Shown: positions 53,756 to 64,000 of the stretch, piece by piece | Numbering within the stretch: position 1 is the first letter of the stretch | How the letters are laid out: every line of letters starts with the position of its first letter | NCBI RefSeq assembly: GCF_002201515.1 | Contig: NZ_CP021421.1 | Coordinates: 1,054,001-1,118,000, forward strand | DNA from: Muribaculum intestinale | GTDB lineage: Bacteria; Bacteroidota; Bacteroidia; Bacteroidales; Muribaculaceae | Length of the DNA stretch: 64,000 nucleotides | Reading direction: 5' to 3' | Notes under the pieces: generated by a model | What the model was told of the DNA's origin: nothing | The model's input: only the letters and a program-made list of their open reading frames with translations | The model's database searches: none | Made by a program: the position numbers and the translations under genes

Positions 53756-55042
53756 ATGAAACCCATATATTATATAAAAGCGGCCGTAATGGGTGCAGCC
53801 GTGCTCGCGGCAGCCTCTTGCACCTACGACCCGTATGAGACGGACATCGACCCCACAATGGAAACGATGACCCTCAAATGTGAGAATCCGATGGTAGAGA
53901 TTGACGAGAACAATCTTAACGCACCGGCACTCACATTCACCTGGAGCGGCGCCCGCCATCTGCCCGAGGAGTATGTGCTTACATACAAGGCCGAACTCGA
54001 CGTGCTCGGCAACAGCTTCGGCTCAAAGACAGTAATCACCTCGGGAGTCGGATTCGACTACACCTACGACGACGCTACCGGCCTATATTCGGCCACATTT
54101 ACCAACGAGCAGCTCAACAACTGGTACAAGGACCGCTGGGCACTCCCCGCCAACAAGAATTTCACACTGGAATTCCGTGTGATGGCACAATGGAACGGCG
54201 GCTCTGAATTTGAGGCACCCGAGGTGCGAAAGGTCAGCGCAGAGATAAAGCCCATACAGGTAATAATATTTGACTGCGACAGGATGATGCTCGGAGGCAA
54301 TGCCATAGCCGAAAGCACAGATATCAACAAGACTCTCGAAAACGAGAATATCTACGCCTGGAAGGGTGCCCTCACCGCCGGCGAGCTACAGATACCTATA
54401 GAATTTGACGGATTGACCTACTACCTGCGCAACACCGACGGCTCGACCAACATAGCCGACGGCACCGCCATGGCCGTGGAAATGACCGAGACCAAGAGTG
54501 CATGGAATATCCCTGCCGCCGGCGACTACCGCATCGTAGTCAACATGACCGAAAAGAGTGCCACCATCTACTCGGAGGCCACCGACCTGAAGCCGCTCGT
54601 AGTGACATTCCACCCAAGCGGCGACGAGACCAATCCTGAAGTCTCCATTGAGGTGAACGACCTATATGCCTTCGGAGACGGCACCGACTGGGGCGTGAAG
54701 ACCCTCAACCTGGTGCAGTCGCTCGCCGACCCGCAGGTGTTTATCTTCGACGGCGCCAACAACGCGCTCAAGACCCTCGGAGGCGGCATGAAGTTCTGTA
54801 TCTCGAAGAGCTTCACCGACGCCAACGGCGGCACCTGGAATCAGAACAACTCATTCTGCTACACCTGTCCGCTGACTGCCGAAGGGAATAAACAGAACGT
54901 AAAGGCCGAGCTCAACAAGGTGTTCGACCTCCACTGCGGCGCCGACAAAGAGACCCGCAACTCCTACATGGGAGTCCCCTCGGGCAGCAACTTCATTGTG
55001 TTTGACCTGCGTCACAACACATTCCTGGCATCAAAAAGATAA
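53756..55042 (+). CDS. SusE/SusF-like surface glycan-binding lipoprotein
   Basis: 428 residues. Lipobox with cysteine 22 (A-A-A-S-C). The N-terminal domain (about 40-165) resembles the SusE Ig-like domain (P-A-L-T-F-T-W-S near 62-69), followed by two beta domains (about 175-275 and 280-425) of the SusE/SusF carbohydrate-binding type, the last ending F-I-V-F-D-L-R-H-N-T. It should sit at the cell surface and increase substrate capture for the SusCD pair. Placed 22 bases after susD, in the canonical C-D-E order. Starch is only one possible ligand of such domains. Confidence 0.82.
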   Translation: MKPIYYIKAAVMGAAVLAAASCTYDPYETDIDPTMETMTLKCENPMVEIDENNLNAPALTFTWSGARHLPEEYVLTYKAELDVLGNSFGSKTVITSGVGFDYTYDDATGLYSATFTNEQLNNWYKDRWALPANKNFTLEFRVMAQWNGGSEFEAPEVRKVSAEIKPIQVIIFDCDRMMLGGNAIAESTDINKTLENENIYAWKGALTAGELQIPIEFDGLTYYLRNTDGSTNIADGTAMAVEMTETKSAWNIPAAGDYRIVVNMTEKSATIYSEATDLKPLVVTFHPSGDETNPEVSIEVNDLYAFGDGTDWGVKTLNLVQSLADPQVFIFDGANNALKTLGGGMKFCISKSFTDANGGTWNQNNSFCYTCPLTAEGNKQNVKAELNKVFDLHCGADKETRNSYMGVPSGSNFIVFDLRHNTFLASKR

Positions 55043-55053
55043 CACAACTGTAT

Positions 55054-55092
55054 ACCGGCCGGATCAGTCATGACCGACATAATCCGGCCGGT
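55054..55092 (+). terminator. Intercistronic hairpin between susE-like and DUF4832 genes
   Basis: ACCGGCCGGAT (55054-55064) and ATCCGGCCGGT (55082-55092) are perfectly complementary with a 17-base loop. No T-run follows, so partial termination or mRNA processing is more likely than full stop. Confidence 0.5.
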
Positions 55093-55109
55093 CATCACAC
55101 AAATCTCTT

Positions 55110-56693
55110 ATGCAAATCAACAGAATGATATCAGCCACAATAGTAGGAGCGGCTCTGACGCTCTGCTCATGCGGAGGCGGAGATGACGCCCAGGCCGCCG
55201 ACAACTCAGGCCAGGGCGGAGGCAGCATAACAGGCAACACCGAGCTGTCGTTTACAGCCAACACGACCGACCTGCTGCGCAACCCGATGAACGGATGGGT
55301 GATGTATGTATCGGGCTCGGCCGACCCCTCATATTTCGACCGCCAGATTTATCTGTCGGAACTCGGCAAGAATGTCTACGTGCGCGACTATGCATCGGCC
55401 TGCTATATCCGCACCGGATGGAAATCGCTCAATCCCGCCGACGGAAAGTATGCCTGGGAGGACCCCTCGACCCCAATCTACAAGCTCGTGGCCCGTGCCG
55501 AAGAACTCGGTCTGCCGATTGCCTTCCGTGTGGTAGTCGACGGTCGCGACCAGCGAGAGAACACCCCGCAGTTTGTGTTTGACGCCGGCGCAGAGTACTG
55601 GCTCGAAAACGACCGGTATCCCGACCGCAAGACTCCGCTGGCAATGGATCCAATCTGGCGCCAGTACTATGAGAAATTCGTGCGCGCATTCGCGCAACGC
55701 TTCAACAATGCGGAGACCACAGCATTTATCGACGCCTATGGTCTCGGCAAATGGGGCGAGGGACACAATGTGTGCTACGAACAGGGCAACGCCATCACCG
55801 ACAAGACAGTTGAGTACAAGGCCAATACAATGGAGTGGATCACACGTCTTTATGCCGACAACTTCACCGAGGTGCCTCTGGTAATCAACTACCACCGCCA
55901 GCTTGGCCATCCCGTAAGCTCTGGCAAGAACGCACAACCCGACAGCGAGGCTCTGCTGGCCATAGCTATACGCAACGGATATTGTCTGCGCTCCGACGCC
56001 ATCGGCATGAACAACGCCGAGTGGGGCTACAACTCATGGGAGAAGGCATTTGCCCGTACCTGGAACTACAAGCTCCCCATACTGATGGAAGGAGGCTGGA
56101 TTGTGAGTCAGCACAGCTACTGGAACGACGACAAGAAGTATCGCAGAGACCACCCCGAGGATGTGCGTCAGGGCGAATTCGACGACTCGAAGGAGGCACG
56201 TGTCAACATGATGGACTTCCGCGTAGGCGACGAGACCGAATCATGGTTCAAGACCAGCTTCAACCTGGTGAAACGATTCATTGCCGAGGGAGGTTACCGT
56301 CTGTATCCCGACAAGTTGTCTCTGCCGACGGCAATCAAAGGCGGACAGACAGCTACAATCGGACACCGCTGGCGCAATGTAGGCTGGGGTTATCTGCCCA
56401 ACAACCTTCAGCAGTGGAACTACAAGTACAAAGTGGCTTTTGCTCTGCTCGACCGCAACGGCGAGCCGGTACAGGTATTCGTCGACAAAGAGTGCGAGCC
56501 ATCGCATTGGCAGGAGGGTAATCCCTATGACTACCGCTTCAATGTATCGCCATCGGTAAGCGCCGGCGAATACACATGGGGTGTGGCCATCGTCAATACC
56601 CGGGACGACAATAAGCCGGGTATAAAACTGGCGCTGTCGAGCAAACCCGCCCAATCGGGCTGGATTGCTCTGTCGAAAGTAAGAGTCGACTGA
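55110..56693 (+). CDS. DUF4832/DUF4874-type surface lipoprotein, probable glycan-active protein
   Basis: 527 residues. Lipobox near cysteine 21 (T-L-C-S-C), followed by G-G-G-D-D, which fits the surface-export signal. The first 370 residues (N-P-M-N-G-W near 57-62, then repeated beta/alpha units) have a TIM-barrel look with conserved acidic positions such as K-W-G-E-G near 213-217; the last 130 residues form a beta sandwich (G-H-R-W-R-N-V-G near 420-427) called DUF4832. Related proteins occur next to SusCD pairs and are suspected glycosidases or glycan-binding proteins, but no activity is established that I can name. It is the last gene before the terminator at 56746-56780. Confidence 0.72.
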   Translation: MQINRMISATIVGAALTLCSCGGGDDAQAADNSGQGGGSITGNTELSFTANTTDLLRNPMNGWVMYVSGSADPSYFDRQIYLSELGKNVYVRDYASACYIRTGWKSLNPADGKYAWEDPSTPIYKLVARAEELGLPIAFRVVVDGRDQRENTPQFVFDAGAEYWLENDRYPDRKTPLAMDPIWRQYYEKFVRAFAQRFNNAETTAFIDAYGLGKWGEGHNVCYEQGNAITDKTVEYKANTMEWITRLYADNFTEVPLVINYHRQLGHPVSSGKNAQPDSEALLAIAIRNGYCLRSDAIGMNNAEWGYNSWEKAFARTWNYKLPILMEGGWIVSQHSYWNDDKKYRRDHPEDVRQGEFDDSKEARVNMMDFRVGDETESWFKTSFNLVKRFIAEGGYRLYPDKLSLPTAIKGGQTATIGHRWRNVGWGYLPNNLQQWNYKYKVAFALLDRNGEPVQVFVDKECEPSHWQEGNPYDYRFNVSPSVSAGEYTWGVAIVNTRDDNKPGIKLALSSKPAQSGWIALSKVRVD

Positions 56694-56745
56694 ACACAGG
56701 CAATCTATCCATATACCCTACGAAACCGGTCAACCGGTTTCCGAG

Positions 56746-56780
56746 AATCAGCGCCCGGATTTTTTCGGGCGCTGATTTTG
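56746..56780 (+). terminator. Terminator of the susCDE-DUF4832 operon
   Basis: AATCAGCGCCCG (56746-56757) is complementary to CGGGCGCTGATT (56766-56777), loop GATTTTTT, tail TTG. Strong stem, weak T-run. Confidence 0.7.
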
Positions 56781-57057
56781 TATCATGGCGGCAATTTCTA
56801 CAGATTTGCTTTTTTGTCGAAGCGGCTATACTCATTACTCCGAATTGCAGTAAAACAGACGGAAAAACCGCTAAATATCATTAACAATGGTGAATTAACC
56901 AAATAAACTATAACGAAAACAGGCCAATTTTACCGCATTTATCACCAAAAAGTGACTTAACTGAGTGAGTAACAAAGTTTTTAGCAAAAAGTTCATCCAA
57001 CGTGCTGATTTTATTATTATTTTGACTTTGAATTCGTTACAACCGAGGGAAAGGCAG

Positions 57058-57284
57058 TAACTTTGCATCAGCTTGTTGAAAGTGACCAGGGAATTCGGAT
57101 AACACAGCTGTAAATGAATGTTTCCACTCTTCATTCTCATATCTGCCTGACGGCTGACGTTCCGCAGTCTCCCTCTACTTCTAATTGTTGACAGTTGGCA
57201 ACATTTTGTTAGACTACAGAGAATATATACTTGAATTTTGGTTATGAGGGAGTGCGCATCTGTGAAGATGTGCACTTTCATTTT
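57058..57284 (+). ncRNA. Candidate small RNA, about 210 nt, own promoter and terminator
   Basis: TAACTTTG (57058-57065) fits the -7 box, with a TTCG 21 bases upstream as weak -33. A hairpin AGTGCGCATCT (57251-57261) with AGATGTGCACT (57266-57276) and tail TTCATTTT ends the unit. Between them there is no convincing ORF on the plus strand. Local hairpins such as CTGC...GCAG near 57147-57173 are possible. Length, promoter and terminator resemble the Bacteroidales-1/6S-like class of RNAs, but homology cannot be confirmed by eye. Confidence 0.5.
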
Positions 57285-57340
57285 ATAGATAAGTCATGAT
57301 AGACCTTTTGCCTTAGCAGTAAGTCAGATCAGGCAGGTAT

Positions 57341-57420
57341 AAAAAAAAATTACTCGTCGTCACGACGAATAATCTTCTTAACCTTAAATCTAATACCATG
57401 AAAAACACGTTGCAAAGGTA
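57341..57420 (-). ncRNA. Candidate short minus-strand transcript
   Basis: Minus-strand TACCTTTG (57420-57413) is a perfect -7 box. About 35 bases downstream lies a hairpin ATTATTCGTCGT/ACGACGAGTAAT (57373-57362 with 57360-57349) followed by a nine-T run (57349-57341): a complete promoter-terminator unit of about 65 nt. A tiny frame starting ATG at 57399 (M-V-L-D-L-R-L-R-R-L) runs through the terminator; whether it is translated is unknown. The unit converges on the plus-strand RNA at 57058-57284. Confidence 0.5.
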
Positions 57421-60759
<3,339 letters not shown>

Positions 60760-60794
60760 TAACGTGCTTCCCCGGGCATACACAGCCTACAACC

Positions 60795-60830
60795 GCAAGG
60801 GCGCCGCGACTCAATCGTCGGCGCCCTTGC
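60795..60830 (+). terminator. Hairpin after the GH2 gene
   Basis: GCAAGGGCGCCG (60795-60806) is complementary to CGGCGCCCTTGC (60819-60830). No T-run follows, so termination may be partial; the next gene begins at 60993. Confidence 0.55.
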
Positions 60831-60992
60831 CATATTATGCAGAAGCGCAAAGGTGGCATGAAGGGATACAATCTGTCGGAAACAGGGGAAGATACCGGCA
60901 CGAATGCATCTACGGATTGCCCATTAGCTTATTATGGTGTATATTCGCATCAAAAGTCAACACACCAATATCACTATCCAGATATCCGAGCA

Positions 60993-62464
60993 ATGAAATT
61001 TGTATCAGCAACCCTATGCAGAATTTTAGCAGTCATAGCCATATTATGGACCTTTCCCGGGGCCTATGGCTCAGACTATGGCCAACTCCCTTTTGACATG
61101 CAGGAGGTAAAGGCTCCTTCGATACCGGAGTATACCGTATCGCTCATCGATTTCGGCGCCACCGGCGACGGACACCACCACAATACCGAGGCATTCCAAA
61201 GGGCTTTCGAGCATCTGAAGGAGAAGGGCGGAGGGCATCTGAACGTTGAGCCCGGAATATGGCTCACGGGGCCTATTGCCCTGGAGAGCAATACCGACCT
61301 TCATCTCGAACATGGCTCCATACTACTGTTCTCCGACAACCGCGACGACTATCCTCTGTTTCGCTGGGATGTGGCCGACAATCCGGCGAGGGAATGTGTG
61401 TCGCCAATCAGCGCATTTGACAAGCACGACATATCGATTACCGGCCACGGCACTATCAACGGACGCGGAGAGATATGGCGTCCTGTAAAGAAAATGAAGC
61501 TCACCAACAACCAGTGGAAGAAACTGTGTGGCGGAGGCACACTGTCGGACGACGGACACATATGGTATCCGTCGGAGAGCATAAAGGAGTGCACCCATGA
61601 AAAAATCGGGGGTGCCGCTCCCGACGACGACCTCGCATGGGAGAGCATGAGAGAATTCCTCCGTCCGGTAATGGTGCTGCCGGTGAGGTGTGAGCGTGTG
61701 CTGTTTGAGGACGTGACATTCGAGAACTCTCCGCGATGGAATGTACGTCCGCTGCTCTGCCGCGATGTAACGTAACCATCCGTAATCCGGCGTACGCACA
61801 GAATGGCGACGGACTTGATATCGAGTCGTGCAGCAACGTGCATGTGACGGGATGCACATTCGACGTCGGTGACGATGCCATATGCATCAAGTCGGGTAAA
61901 GACCGGGCCGGACGCATGCGTGGCGCTCCAACATCAAATGTACTGATAGAAGAGTGCAAGGTATACAGCGGGCATGGCGGATTCGTAATCGGCTCGGAGA
62001 TGTCGGGAGGCGTCTACAACGTGGCCGTGCGCAACTGTCTGTTTATAGGCACCGACACGGGCATCAAATTCAAGTCGACACGCGGCCGCGGAGGTGCTGT
62101 AAGTGGTATACATATCTCCGAGATAAAGATGGTCGGCATAGCCGGCGACGCCATCACGGCCGACCTGTATTATGGCCGTAAGACAGCCGGACAGCATGCG
62201 GAGCCCGTCGACGAGTCAACTCCGGTATTCGACGGCATATCGATATCCGGCATATCATGCACAGGCGCGGCAAGAGCCATATGGCTCAACGGACTGCCGG
62301 AGATGCCGATACGCAATATATCCATTTCCAACTCGACAATATCGGCGGAAGCCGGAGCGATAATCAACAACGCCGATTCAGTTACGCTCCACAACGTGAC
62401 CATAAACCACTCGACAGGCTCGCGCCTTACAGTAACCAACACAGCCAACCTTACCGACCGCTGA
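60993..62464 (+). pseudogene. Frameshifted GH28 polygalacturonase
   Basis: Start ATG at 60993 with signal peptide (M-K-F-V-S-A...A-Y-G-S). The first frame gives the N-terminal half of a GH28 beta-helix (I-D-F-G-A-T-G-D-G near 46-54, F-E-N-S-P-R-W-N-V near 243-251) and stops at 61773-61775. The second half continues in another frame to 62464 with all catalytic motifs: N-G-D-G-L-D, D-D-A-I-C-I-K-S-G, G-H-G-G-F-V-I-G-S-E and I-K-F-K. The shift equals loss of 1 (mod 3) bases at GATGTAACGTAACC (61764-61777), and the linker between C-R-D-V-T and T-I-R-N-P is a few residues shorter than in relatives, so a roughly 10-base deletion between GATGTAAC-like repeats is plausible. Inactive unless it is a sequencing error. 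Confidence 0.8.
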
Positions 62465-62493
62465 CCCATCGGCACCGACAGCAACAGTCGTGT

Positions 62494-62543
62494 CAACTCA
62501 AAAACGCCATTCAGCAATCTTGCTGAATGGCGTTTTTGAGTTG
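62494..62543. terminator. Bidirectional terminator, perfect 24-base inverted repeat
   Basis: Arms 62494-62517 and 62520-62543 are exactly complementary around a two-base loop (TC), with AAAAACGCC/GGCGTTTTT near the bases of the stem. It lies between the GH28 remnant and the converging transporter gene and can end both transcripts. Confidence 0.8.
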
Positions 62544-62597
62544 CAAACCTGACAATCTGAAATTGCAGAATGTGGAAGTATCCGAATAAAGGGGGAA

Positions 62598-63995
62598 TCA
62601 GTCGTCGGCACGACGTGCATTCCATACGAGGAGGGTGAGGAGAACTGATATTGCTGCGGCGCCAATCCAGAACCAATTGACGTAGGTGAAGTCGTAGATG
62701 TCGGCGCCGGTGACGGCGTCAACGGTCTTGTGGCCTTCAATCAGGATGCCGTTCATCACATCCTGAAGCCCGGCGCCGATGTAGCTGGCGATGCCAACCA
62801 CACCAAGTGCGGCACCTGCGGCTGTGCGTGGAGCGATATCAACGGCCATCAAGCCTCCGAGGAAACATATGAGCACACCTATGCCAAGGCCGAATAGCAC
62901 CATGGCAGTGGCGTCGAGCCAAAAATGCCCGCCCGGCACAAGGAGAAAGAGACAAAGAGCCGCGACGTTCATCAGGCCGAACACAAGCGCGGGAACGTTG
63001 CGGGAACCGTTGAACATCCTGTCGGAAATCAGGCCGGAGGCCACAGTGCCAACAATGCCGCATACGGAACTAATCGATATAATCAGCGACGCGTCAAGGG
63101 TACTGTATCCCTTCTGTGCCTCAAGGTAGAACACACCCCAGGAGTTGACGGCATAGCGCGAGATGTACATGAACGCCGAGGCAAGAGCAAGACACCATAT
63201 GGCGGGATTGCGCAGCACGGCCTTCTGGGCCCGGTTGAAGTCGGCCGAGTCGGGTTTCTTCACGTCACCGGACACAACCTTGGCCGATGGAGATTCCGGA
63301 TTGGTAAATCCGAGGCTCTGTGGAGTATCGTGCATGAAAAGCATTATGAGCAAAAAACCACACAGACCAATCACTCCCGCACCGAGCATACCGTAGCGCC
63401 AGCCTGCCCAACTTACAAGCATGGCTATGGTTATGAAGGTGATGGCCTCGCCCAGATTGTGGGAGGCCGACCAGAAGCCATAGTAAGTGCCACGGTCCTT
63501 TGATGTGTACCAACGGTTGAGCGACACAACTCCTGCAGGAGCGCCCATTGACTGGAACCATCCGTTCATGCCCCAGAGTATGGCGAACACCCAAAACATC
63601 TCTGTCATGCCAAGGACAAGGTTGACAACGGCTGTAAGGAGCAGCCCTGTAGCCATAAATCTACGGGCATTGCATCGGTCGGCGAGGAATCCGTTGGCCA
63701 TCTTACCGACAGCGTATACGAAAAACAGGCATGAGCCGATGATGCCGAGCTGAGTCTCGGTAAACACACCGTCATCAACAATGGGTTTACGCACGATATT
63801 CATAGATAGACGGCACACATAATACAGTGCATATCCAATCGTGGCCGACAGAAATGTGGCAATGCGCACTCGGCGGAACCTCTCGCGGTCATTGTTCACC
63901 TCGGGCGCCGGCGCCGATATTCGATAAAAACCGGCGACTCGGCTCCACAGCGACTGACCAGAAGAAGAGGACGCAATAGAATCGGTAACTTCCAT
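62598..63995 (-). CDS. MFS transporter of the organophosphate:phosphate antiporter type
   Basis: 465 residues with about twelve membrane spans. The segment Y-Y-V-C-R-L-S-M-N-I-V-R-K-P near 58-71 and the G-K-M-A-N-G-F-L-A-D-R-C-N-A-R motif near 96-110 match the GlpT/UhpT/UhpC group. It probably exchanges glycerol-3-phosphate or a sugar phosphate for inorganic phosphate across the inner membrane; UhpC-like sensor function is an alternative. The start at 63995 leaves a 40-residue cytoplasmic N-terminus, and only five bases of the window remain upstream, so the promoter is not visible. Confidence 0.85.
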   Translation of the reverse strand: MEVTDSIASSSSGQSLWSRVAGFYRISAPAPEVNNDRERFRRVRIATFLSATIGYALYYVCRLSMNIVRKPIVDDGVFTETQLGIIGSCLFFVYAVGKMANGFLADRCNARRFMATGLLLTAVVNLVLGMTEMFWVFAILWGMNGWFQSMGAPAGVVSLNRWYTSKDRGTYYGFWSASHNLGEAITFITIAMLVSWAGWRYGMLGAGVIGLCGFLLIMLFMHDTPQSLGFTNPESPSAKVVSGDVKKPDSADFNRAQKAVLRNPAIWCLALASAFMYISRYAVNSWGVFYLEAQKGYSTLDASLIISISSVCGIVGTVASGLISDRMFNGSRNVPALVFGLMNVAALCLFLLVPGGHFWLDATAMVLFGLGIGVLICFLGGLMAVDIAPRTAAGAALGVVGIASYIGAGLQDVMNGILIEGHKTVDAVTGADIYDFTYVNWFWIGAAAISVLLTLLVWNARRADD

Positions 63996-64000
63996 AGTCT

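Noticed and set aside
56895..57281. 128-codon minus-strand frame
   Set aside because: Antisense to the candidate small RNA at 57058-57284; no signature and poor codon use.

Overview
The window is a chromosomal segment of a gut Bacteroidales, most likely a member of the Muribaculaceae or a close relative. The evidence is SusC/SusD pairs with an ECF sigma factor and FecR, promoters of the TTTG-N19/20-TAnnTTTG type, an N-succinylornithine carbamoyltransferase, a GTPase-degenerate EF-G paralog, and secreted enzymes that share short Bacteroidales-type C-terminal tails. The backbone looks roughly 55-58% GC by eye; one block (about 2.3-5.6 kb) is clearly AT-rich.

Layout. 1-2.2 kb (minus): the start of menA (cut by the window edge) and an AAA ATPase fused to a DUF4435/TOPRIM-like domain. 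2.3-5.6 kb (minus): an AT-rich tandem array of five small membrane proteins plus a broken sixth, alternating between two subtypes (B-A-B-A-B-A in transcription order). 5.9-11.9 kb (plus): fusA2, then argF', a formate/nitrite-type channel and an LtaS-like sulfatase-fold enzyme. 11.9-16.8 kb: two recently duplicated mosaic genes embedded in six copies of a structured repeat whose outer stem covaries. 16.9-18.6 kb: a TGS-uridine-kinase-like nucleoside kinase. 18.8-23.0 kb (minus): a GH3-GH43 pair. 23.3-38.1 kb (plus): secreted pectin enzymes (CE8 pectinesterase, two tandem PL1-type pectate lyases) and two large secreted proteins, with a MITE and several terminators between them. 38.3 kb: an M15-type peptidase. 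38.9-46.6 kb (minus): an envelope cluster running from an M6 metalloprotease through DivIC/FtsB, a small membrane protein, coaX, a FadL-like barrel, LptC and a CorC/HlyC-type protein. 47.2-62.5 kb (plus): a polysaccharide utilisation locus (ECF sigma, FecR, STN-containing SusC, SusD, SusE-like, DUF4832 lipoprotein, GH2 beta-galactosidase, frameshifted GH28). 62.6-64 kb (minus): an organophosphate:phosphate antiporter-type transporter.

How it works together. The 23-38 kb and 47-62 kb blocks look like parts of one pectin-degrading capacity: pectinesterase and pectate lyases attack homogalacturonan, the GH2 enzyme would remove galactose from side chains, and the SusCDE complex imports oligosaccharides under sigma/anti-sigma control signalled through the SusC N-terminal domain. 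Pectin as substrate is inferred from enzyme families and not proven.

Most unusual items: the alternating two-subtype membrane-protein array broken at an insertion-element-like end; the duplicated genes with a shared 5' half, replaced middle and flanking covarying repeats; the ATPase-TOPRIM fusion lacking the usual Walker B glutamate; and a pair of convergent orphan small transcripts at 57.1-57.4 kb.
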